NCBI RefSeq assembly: GCF_017349075.1
Contig: NZ_JAFMOF010000001.1
Location: forward strand, 310,001-374,000
Source of the DNA: Streptomyces triculaminicus
Lineage (GTDB): Bacteria > Actinomycetota > Actinomycetes > Streptomycetales > Streptomycetaceae
Direction: 5' to 3'
Length of the DNA: 64,000 nt
Under the pieces are notes generated by a model that did no database searches, was not told the DNA's origin, and saw only the letters and a program-made list of their open reading frames with translations. Shown here in pieces: positions 58,380 to 64,000 of this stretch. The first letter of the stretch is position 1. Every line of letters starts with the position of its first letter. A program made the translations under genes and the position numbers.

Positions 58380-59729
58380 CTACGCCCCCGACAGCCAGGA
58401 CACCGTGTAGATCACCAGCCCCGCCAGCGCCCCCACCACCGTGCCGTTGATCCGGATGAACTGCAGGTCCCGGCCGATGTGGGCCTCGATCTTGCGGGAG
58501 GTGTGCTCCGCGTCCCAGCCGGCCACCGTGTCGGTGATCAGGGCGGTGATCTCGTCCCGATAGGTCGTCACCACATAGACGGCCGCGTCCTCCAGCCAGC
58601 CGTCGACCTTCCGCCGCAGCCGCTCGTCGCCGGTCATCCGGTCGCCCAGGGAGAGGATCGAGGCGCGGGTGCGCGTCCGGAGCTCGCTGCGCTCGTCCTC
58701 CGCCGCGGCCACGATCATCGCGCGCACGGACGACCACGCCGAGGCGATGATGTCCTGCACCTCGCCGCGGCCCAGCACCTCGGACTTCAGCCGCTCGACA
58801 CGCGCGCGTGTGTCGTCGTCGGACGTCAGGTCGTGAGCGAAGTCCGCGAGGAAGCGGTCGACGGCGCCGCGCGCCGGATGATCCGGCATGTCGCGCATCT
58901 CCGTCACGAAGCGGAGCAGCTCCTTGTAGACCCGCTCGCCGACCTTGCGGTCCACGAAGCGCGGCGTCCAGCCGGGGGCCCCTCCGGCGACCGCCGCCAT
59001 CACCGAGTCGCTGTGGGTGACGAGCCAGTCGTGGGCCCGTACGCACACCAGGTCCACCACCTTGTGGTGGCCCCCGTCGGCGACGATCCTCTCGAGCATC
59101 GTGCCGATGCCCGGCGCGATCTCGGCGGCGTCGGCCCGCCGGGTGATGGCCTCGCCGACGACCGCCTGGACGTCGGCGTCGCGCAGGACGGTCAGGGCGC
59201 CGCGCAGGGCGGTGGCGAGTTCGTCGGTCACCCGGTCGGCGTGTTCGGGCCGGCTCAGCCAGGTGCCGAGCCGGGAGCCGATGCCGACGGAACGCAGCCG
59301 CTGCCGCACCACCACGCCGGAGAGGAAGTTCTCGCCGACGAAGTCGCCGAGGTTCTGTCCCAGCTGGTCCTTCTTGGTCGGGATGATGGCCGTGTGCGGG
59401 ATCGGCAGGCCCATGGGCCGCCGGAAGAGCGCGGTGACGGCGAACCAGTCGGCGAGCGCGCCGACCATGCCCGCCTCGGCGGCGGCCGCGACGAAGCCGG
59501 CCCAGCCTCCGCCCCACCCCGTGGTCCGGGCCCACGTGGCGAGCGTGTAGACGGCCGCGACGGCCAGCAGCAGGCCCGTGGCGAGCGCCTTCATCCGGCG
59601 GACGCCGCGCTGTTTCTCGGCGTCCGCCGCGCTGTAGGTGAGTCCGCCGGGCACGGCGGGCATCACTCCATCGGCGGCATTCGCACCGTCACCGGCGGCA
59701 GCCGATTCCTGTCCATGGGACCGTTTCAT
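58380..59729 (-). CDS. DUF445 family membrane protein
   Basis: 449 aa from the ATG at 59729 with GGAAGGGG 9 nt upstream. N-terminal span (GLLLAVAAVYTLATWA) and a second with EAGMVGALADWFAVTALFR, then a long helical domain typical of DUF445 (for example IIPTKKDQLGQNLGDFVGENF), and a C-terminal span (GTVVGALAGLVIYTVSWL). Function unknown. Divergent from the SGNH hydrolase. Confidence 0.92.
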   Translation of the reverse strand: MKRSHGQESAAAGDGANAADGVMPAVPGGLTYSAADAEKQRGVRRMKALATGLLLAVAAVYTLATWARTTGWGGGWAGFVAAAAEAGMVGALADWFAVTALFRRPMGLPIPHTAIIPTKKDQLGQNLGDFVGENFLSGVVVRQRLRSVGIGSRLGTWLSRPEHADRVTDELATALRGALTVLRDADVQAVVGEAITRRADAAEIAPGIGTMLERIVADGGHHKVVDLVCVRAHDWLVTHSDSVMAAVAGGAPGWTPRFVDRKVGERVYKELLRFVTEMRDMPDHPARGAVDRFLADFAHDLTSDDDTRARVERLKSEVLGRGEVQDIIASAWSSVRAMIVAAAEDERSELRTRTRASILSLGDRMTGDERLRRKVDGWLEDAAVYVVTTYRDEITALITDTVAGWDAEHTSRKIEAHIGRDLQFIRINGTVVGALAGLVIYTVSWLSGA

Positions 59730-59923
59730 CCGCACCACCCCTTCCGGCTGTCCTCACGTGCATTGTCCCTGCCCGACCTACTCGGGGAACGGACGAAGAG
59801 TTCCCCGCGTCTGACAAGTCGCACATGACATGTCACGAGCACGCGCTGCGTGGCTCTCGCCCCCACAGGCCGCCAGGCCGGCCCGGAGCCGTACGCTCCG
59901 CAGTACCCAGGAGACAACCGCCC

Positions 59924-61252
59924 ATGAAGAGGTCACCCCTGCCCCACGGCGCCGCGTACGCCGTGCTCGCGTCGCTGGTGGGCGTGGTGATCGTGGTCTC
60001 GGTCGCGATATTCCTCACCGCGGGCGGGTCCGACGACCGGCCCGCGGACCGGGCCCACGAGGCCCGGCGCTCGGCTGCGCCGGCCGCCACGGGCGGCTGG
60101 GTGGGCGCCTGGTCCACCTCCCCGGCGGTGGCCGAGGCGGACACCCCCCAGGGCCTTCCGGGCCGCTCGATCCGCAACGTGCTGCACACCACGCTCGCCG
60201 GCAGCAGCGCCCGGGTGCACCTGTCCAACCTCTTCGGGACCACCCCGCTGACCGTCAGCCACGCCTCGCTGGCCCTCGCCGCCACGCCGGGCGGCCCCGC
60301 CGCCGTGCCCGGCAGCATGCGCGCGCTCACCTTCGGCGGGCGCAGCACGGTGACCATCCCGGCCGGCCGGGCCACCGTCAGCGACCCGGTCCGGTTCGCC
60401 GTCGGCTACGCGGCCGACCTGATGGTGACCACCTACTCCCCCACGCCCTCGGGCCCGGTCACCCTTCACCCGTACGCCCGCCAGACCGCCTACCTCGCGA
60501 ACGGCGACCGGGTCGAGGACACCGAGGCCGGCGCGTACACCACCAAAAGCCCCTACTGGCGCTATGTCACCGCCGTCGACGTCTGGAGCACCGAGGCGCG
60601 CGGCTCGGTGGTGGCCCTCGGCGACTCCATCACCGACGGCGTGTCCTCCACCGTGGGGGCCAACCGCCGCTGGACCGACTTCCTGGCCGACCGGCTGCGC
60701 TCCGAGCCCGACGCCCCGCGCTACGGCGTGCTGAACCAGGGCATCAGCGGCAACCGGATCCTGCTCGGCGGCCAGGGCACCTCCCCGGCGAACAACCCCA
60801 GCGCCCTCGAGCGCTTCGACCGCGACGTGCTGTCCCGGGCCGGCGTGCGGGTCGTGGTCGTCGAACTGGGCGTCAACGACATCCTGCGTCGCCCCAAGCA
60901 GACCGACCCGGCCCGGATCGTGGCGGGCCTGCGGCAGCTGGTGGCGCGGGCGCACGCGCGCGGGGTGCGCGTGGTGGGCTCCACGCTGACGCCCATCAGC
61001 GGCCACAAGGGCGTCGTGCCGGAGCAGGAGGTCGTGCGGCAGGGCGTGAACACCGAGATCCGCGCCGGGGGCGTCTTCGACCATGTGGTCGACTTCGACC
61101 GGGCGCTGCGCGATCCGGCGAACCCGCAGCAGCTCCTCCCGGCGTACGACTGCGGCGACCATCTGCACCCCAGCGACGCCGGCTACCGCGCGATGGCCGA
61201 CGCCCTGGACCTCGACGGGCTCAAGAGCCGGCCGGTGGCCGCCGCGCTGTGA
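59924..61252 (+). CDS. secreted SGNH/GDSL-family hydrolase
   Basis: 442 aa from the ATG at 59924 (AGGAGA about 10 nt upstream). N-terminal hydrophobic signal/anchor (AYAVLASLVGVVIVVSVAIFL). SGNH blocks: VVALGDSITDG (Ser), NQGISGNRILLGG (Gly), VVVELGVNDIL (Asn), and DHLHPSDAGYRAMADAL (Asp/His). An extracellular esterase or lipase, similar to actinobacterial two-domain GDSL enzymes. Confidence 0.93.
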   Translation: MKRSPLPHGAAYAVLASLVGVVIVVSVAIFLTAGGSDDRPADRAHEARRSAAPAATGGWVGAWSTSPAVAEADTPQGLPGRSIRNVLHTTLAGSSARVHLSNLFGTTPLTVSHASLALAATPGGPAAVPGSMRALTFGGRSTVTIPAGRATVSDPVRFAVGYAADLMVTTYSPTPSGPVTLHPYARQTAYLANGDRVEDTEAGAYTTKSPYWRYVTAVDVWSTEARGSVVALGDSITDGVSSTVGANRRWTDFLADRLRSEPDAPRYGVLNQGISGNRILLGGQGTSPANNPSALERFDRDVLSRAGVRVVVVELGVNDILRRPKQTDPARIVAGLRQLVARAHARGVRVVGSTLTPISGHKGVVPEQEVVRQGVNTEIRAGGVFDHVVDFDRALRDPANPQQLLPAYDCGDHLHPSDAGYRAMADALDLDGLKSRPVAAAL

Positions 61253-61298
61253 GCCGCGGCCGCGGCCCGGACGCGAGGAGAAACGATCACTCCAACGC

Positions 61299-61982
61299 TC
61301 ACTCCAGCCTCTTGCGGTCGCTCCGGCGCTCCTCGCGGTCCAGGCGGCGCTCCTCGCGCCGCTCCTCCCGCAGCCGCTTCCGCTCGGCCTTCGGCAGCTT
61401 CCTGACGACGCCGACGCCGCCCCAGAAGGCGAAGCCGGTGATGTGCACCGTGGGGGATCCGGGGGTGCCCGGGCCGGAGGCCTTGTCGTCGAAGCCGCCC
61501 ATGATGCCGATGCCCCCGACCTGCACCTCGAGCTCCGGGGGGACGGTGACCTGCATGCCGCCCATGACGGCGACGCAGCGGATGACGACCTCGCGGTCCT
61601 CGAACCGCGCCTCGCGCAGGTCGATCTCGCCGCCGCCCCAGAAGGTGAAGGCGGTGAACCGCCGGGGGACGGTCCATCCGCCGCGGCGCTGGAAGCCGCC
61701 CATGATGCCCACGGCGCCCTTGGACGTCGCCCGGCCGCCGATCCGCCCGGCCCAGTCCCCGGTGGCCGGCTCGGCGGCCCCGACGCGCGTGCGGGAGGGC
61801 ATCGGCAGGTCCCGGACGAGCGGTTCCAGATCGGCGTGGGTGCGGGCCTTGTAGGCGGCGTCCAGCCTCTCCTCGAACTCCTCCATGTCCAGCCGCCCCT
61901 CGGCGACGGCCTCGCGCAGGGCCTCGGCGATCCGCTCGCGCTCCGCGTCGGAGGCCCGCATCTCAGGAAGTTCGCTCATCAT
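61299..61982 (-). CDS. DUF1707 / LiaF-like protein
   Basis: 227 aa. DUF1707 helices at the start (MRASDAERERIAEALREAVA and EGRLDMEEFEERLDAAY), then a glycine-rich beta region with repeated GIMGGF and FWGGG motifs similar to LiaF-type (cell-wall-active antibiotic response) domains, then a very basic Arg/Glu-rich coiled tail (about residues 195-227). No membrane span. Function unknown; perhaps envelope-stress sensing (inference). Confidence 0.88.
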   Translation of the reverse strand: MMSELPEMRASDAERERIAEALREAVAEGRLDMEEFEERLDAAYKARTHADLEPLVRDLPMPSRTRVGAAEPATGDWAGRIGGRATSKGAVGIMGGFQRRGGWTVPRRFTAFTFWGGGEIDLREARFEDREVVIRCVAVMGGMQVTVPPELEVQVGGIGIMGGFDDKASGPGTPGSPTVHITGFAFWGGVGVVRKLPKAERKRLREERREERRLDREERRSDRKRLE

Positions 61983-62000
61983 GGCGTTCAGCCTAAGGGC

Positions 62001-62966
62001 CTACGGCGTGGGCCGTTCGGCGTACATCCGGGCGATGACCTCCTCGATGTCGGGCTCCCGCACCGACAGGTCCACCAGCGGATACCGTCCGGCCACCGCC
62101 GCCACGACGGGCGCGGCGCTGTGGGTCGCGGGGAACGCCAGCCACTGCCGCGTCCCTTCGACCTTCACCGTGCGCGCGCCCGGCACTCCGGTGATGGGCG
62201 GCATCTCGTGCTCCAGGTCGACCACGAGCGTCCGCTCGCTCTCCCCCACCGCGTGCAGCCCGTCCAGCGCGCCGTCGTACACGAGCCGGCCGTGGTCGAT
62301 GACCATCACCCGCTTGCAGAGCTGCTCGATGTCGGTCAGGTCGTGCGTGGTGAGCAGAACGGTCATGCCGCGCTCGGCGTTCACCTCGCGCAGGAACTCG
62401 CGCACCTTCGTCTTGCTCACCACGTCGAGGCCGATGGTGGGCTCGTCGAGGTAGAGCACCTCCGGGTCGTGCAGCAGCGCCGCCGCGATGTCCCCGCGCA
62501 TCCGCTGGCCGAGCGAGAGCTGCCGTACGGGCACGTCCAGCAGCCGGCCGAGGTCGAGCAGTTCCACGCAGCGCTCGAGATTGGCGCGATAACGGTCCTC
62601 GGGGACGCGGTACATGCGGCGCACCAGGCCGTAGGAGTCGCGCAGGGGAAGGTCCCACCACAGGGTCGTGCGCTGCCCGAAGACCACGCCGATGCGGCGG
62701 GCGAGCCCCGTCCGGTCGCGGGAGGGGTCGACGCCCGCGACGCGCAGGCGCCCGCCGCTGGGCGTAAGGATGCCGGTGAGCATCTTGATGGTGGTGGACT
62801 TCCCGGCGCCGTTGGGGCCGATGTAGCCGACCATCTCGCCGCGCGGCACGCGGAAGCTGATGCCGTCCACGGCCCGCACCTGGTGCCGTTCCCGGCGCAG
62901 GAGGCCCGTTCTGCGGCGAACGTCGAAGACCTTCCGCACGCCGTCGAGCTCGATGAACGCGTCCAC
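62001..62966 (-). CDS. ABC-2 type transporter, ATP-binding protein
   Basis: 321 aa from a GTG at 62966, GGGGAG 9 nt upstream. Walker A GPNGAGKST, Q-loop VFGQRTTLW, signature LSLGQRMRGD, Walker B EVLYLDEPT, H-loop TTHD. A C-terminal extension of about 90 residues follows the core. It energises the two permeases encoded upstream on the same strand. An exporter of unknown substrate. Confidence 0.94.
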   Translation of the reverse strand: MDAFIELDGVRKVFDVRRRTGLLRRERHQVRAVDGISFRVPRGEMVGYIGPNGAGKSTTIKMLTGILTPSGGRLRVAGVDPSRDRTGLARRIGVVFGQRTTLWWDLPLRDSYGLVRRMYRVPEDRYRANLERCVELLDLGRLLDVPVRQLSLGQRMRGDIAAALLHDPEVLYLDEPTIGLDVVSKTKVREFLREVNAERGMTVLLTTHDLTDIEQLCKRVMVIDHGRLVYDGALDGLHAVGESERTLVVDLEHEMPPITGVPGARTVKVEGTRQWLAFPATHSAAPVVAAVAGRYPLVDLSVREPDIEEVIARMYAERPTP

Positions 62967-62971
62967 CCTCG

Positions 62972-63799
62972 TCAACTCCCCGTACTCCGATAGCTCCGCA
63001 GTCCCGTCCGCCACGCCAGAGCGGCCGCCGCGCAGCACCCGAGCGCCACCAGGGGCGAGGCGAAGTCGACCCAGGCGGGCAGCCGCAGCGGGTCGTCGCG
63101 GCCCAGGACGCGCAGTGCCGGCAGCCAGTTGACGAAGGCGAGCGGGACGACGAACGTGACCCCGCGCACCAGGTCGGTGGCGAAGACCGTGGGCGGGTAC
63201 TGCAGCAGCGTCGTCCCGCCGTAGGTGAAGGCGTTCTGTATCTCCGAGGCGTCGTCGGCCCTGAACTGGAACGCCGCCCCGGCGACGAAGACCGCCCCGA
63301 AGATGACCGCTCCGCTGACGAGCATCAGCGGGACGAGCGCCACCGTCACGGGCGTCCAGTGGACGTCGAGGCGCGTCAGCGACCAGGCCAGCAGCAGGAC
63401 TCCCTGGCTGAGCCGGCCCACCCGCCGCAGCGCGAAGCGGTCGGCGGCCACCTGGGCGAGGACGGGCACCGGGCGCGTCAGGAGCACGTCCAGCGTGCCG
63501 TCGCGCACCCGCCGGCCGAGGCGGTCCATGTTGCCGAGCGTGAGGTCGGCGATGCCGAAGGCGGTGCTCGTCGTGCCGTAGAGGAAGGCCACCTCGGGGA
63601 GGGAGAAGCCGCCGAGCACGTCGACGTGGGAGAACATGATGGCGATGGCCACGAAGTCCAGGGCGGTGGCGGCGAAGTTGCCCGCGGCCATCATCAGGAA
63701 GGACAGGCGGTACGCCATCGTCGAGCGCACCCACATGCCCACGATGAGCCCGTAGCAGCGCAGCCCCTCGCCCCACCGGCGCACGGCGGCGTCAGCCAC
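62972..63799 (-). CDS. ABC-2 type transporter permease
   Basis: 275 aa from a GTG at 63799 with six or so spans (for example ATALDFVAIAIMFSHV, VALVPLMLVSGAVIFGAVFVAG), and a GNMDRLGRRVRDGTLDVLLTRP block typical of DUF990-type permeases that come in pairs with a 320-aa ATPase. The stop is 5 nt before the ATPase start. It overlaps the second permease by 8 nt. Confidence 0.92.
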   Translation of the reverse strand: MADAAVRRWGEGLRCYGLIVGMWVRSTMAYRLSFLMMAAGNFAATALDFVAIAIMFSHVDVLGGFSLPEVAFLYGTTSTAFGIADLTLGNMDRLGRRVRDGTLDVLLTRPVPVLAQVAADRFALRRVGRLSQGVLLLAWSLTRLDVHWTPVTVALVPLMLVSGAVIFGAVFVAGAAFQFRADDASEIQNAFTYGGTTLLQYPPTVFATDLVRGVTFVVPLAFVNWLPALRVLGRDDPLRLPAWVDFASPLVALGCCAAAALAWRTGLRSYRSTGS

Positions 63800-64000
63800 C
63801 CTGGACCACCACCTTGCGCGTCGCCGCCGACTGCAGCAGCCGTCCCGCCGCGAGCAGGACCGCCGCCCACACCGCCTGGAAGGCCAGCGCGGCGGCGAGG
63901 CCGGTCCCGCGGTGGCGCTCCAGGAGGACGTCCACGGGCACCTGCAGCATGGCCGCCCACGGCAGGGTCCGCGCGACCTCGCCGAAGGCGCCGGGGAAGA
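63792..64000 (-). CDS. second ABC-2 permease, N-terminus beyond window edge
   Basis: Only the last 68 codons are visible: a loop with FPGAFGEVARTLPWAAML and PVDVLLERHRGTG, then a final membrane span (LAAALAFQAVWAAVLLAAGRLL) and a short tail. Matches the C-terminus of DUF990-type permeases. Overlaps the next permease gene, so it is the partner half of the exporter. Confidence 0.8.
   Translation of the reverse strand, partial: FPGAFGEVARTLPWAAMLQVPVDVLLERHRGTGLAAALAFQAVWAAVLLAAGRLLQSAATRKVVVQGG

Noticed and set aside
1..64000. CRISPR arrays, insertion sequences, prophage or integrative elements.
   Set aside because: No regularly spaced repeats, transposase, integrase or att-like duplicated tRNA ends were found; the three tRNA-Lys genes are complete with their own terminators.

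Overview
The window is typical Streptomyces chromosome: very high G+C, tightly packed genes with GTG/TTG starts and 4-nt stop/start overlaps, a bldA-type TTA codon, and a gene order that, from memory, follows the core arm of S. coelicolor around SCO2774-SCO2838 (acdH, glmS2, adpA, ornA, ceb genes, cdgA, cslA-glxA-cslZ). I see no prophage, insertion sequence or CRISPR array.

Region by region. 1-7725: leucine/isovalerate catabolism (liu-type): an acyl-CoA dehydrogenase cut by the window edge, a TetR regulator, and a divergent operon for the two methylcrotonyl-CoA-type carboxylase subunits, HMG-CoA lyase and acyl-CoA dehydrogenase AcdH. 7971-14355: a small hypothetical gene, glmS, a universal stress protein, a small membrane protein, the developmental master regulator adpA, oligoribonuclease ornA and tRNA-His. 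14460-19270: a cold-shock gene overlapping the cellobiose/cello-oligosaccharide transporter cebEFG and beta-glucosidase bglC, with no cebR beside it. 19279-24205: spermidine-synthase-like protein, hypothetical protein, NsdA-like TPR regulator, histidine phosphatase and PAP2 membrane phosphatase. 24126-28248: a three-gene overlapping operon encoding a Cas4/AddB/Dna2-like Fe-S PD-(D/E)XK nuclease, a 528-aa protein I do not recognise, and a compact Upf1/Dna2-like SF1B helicase. It looks like a split Dna2-type nuclease-helicase and is the best candidate here for an undescribed system.

28326-39524: small hypothetical genes, three identical tRNA-Lys(CTT) genes, an M6 metalloprotease, the c-di-GMP enzyme cdgA, a luciferase-like oxidoreductase, an IclR regulator, a DsbA-like/CcdA thiol pair, an AA10 LPMO and an NlpC/P60 hydrolase. 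39866-44821: the tip-glycan locus cslA, glxA (radical copper oxidase) and a GH6 lipoprotein. 44986-52682: class F sortase with a likely substrate, NagD-like phosphatase, ROK regulator divergent from a Gfo/Idh/MocA dehydrogenase, and small flavin- and folate-type enzymes. 52718-64000: choice-of-anchor A surface protein, FAH-family hydrolase, YidC paralog, SSS symporter with a DUF3311 partner, DUF445, SGNH hydrolase, DUF1707 and an ABC-2 exporter that runs off the end.

Three genes (TetR near 1841-1848, the protein at 28828-29402, and the surface protein near 53800-53803) are each broken by one base in or next to a short G/C run. This pattern suggests sequence error more than three independent mutations. 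Developmental control is a recurring theme: adpA, ornA and cdgA all touch the BldD/c-di-GMP/bldA circuit, and the LPMO, cslA, glxA and cslZ genes act at the hyphal tip.
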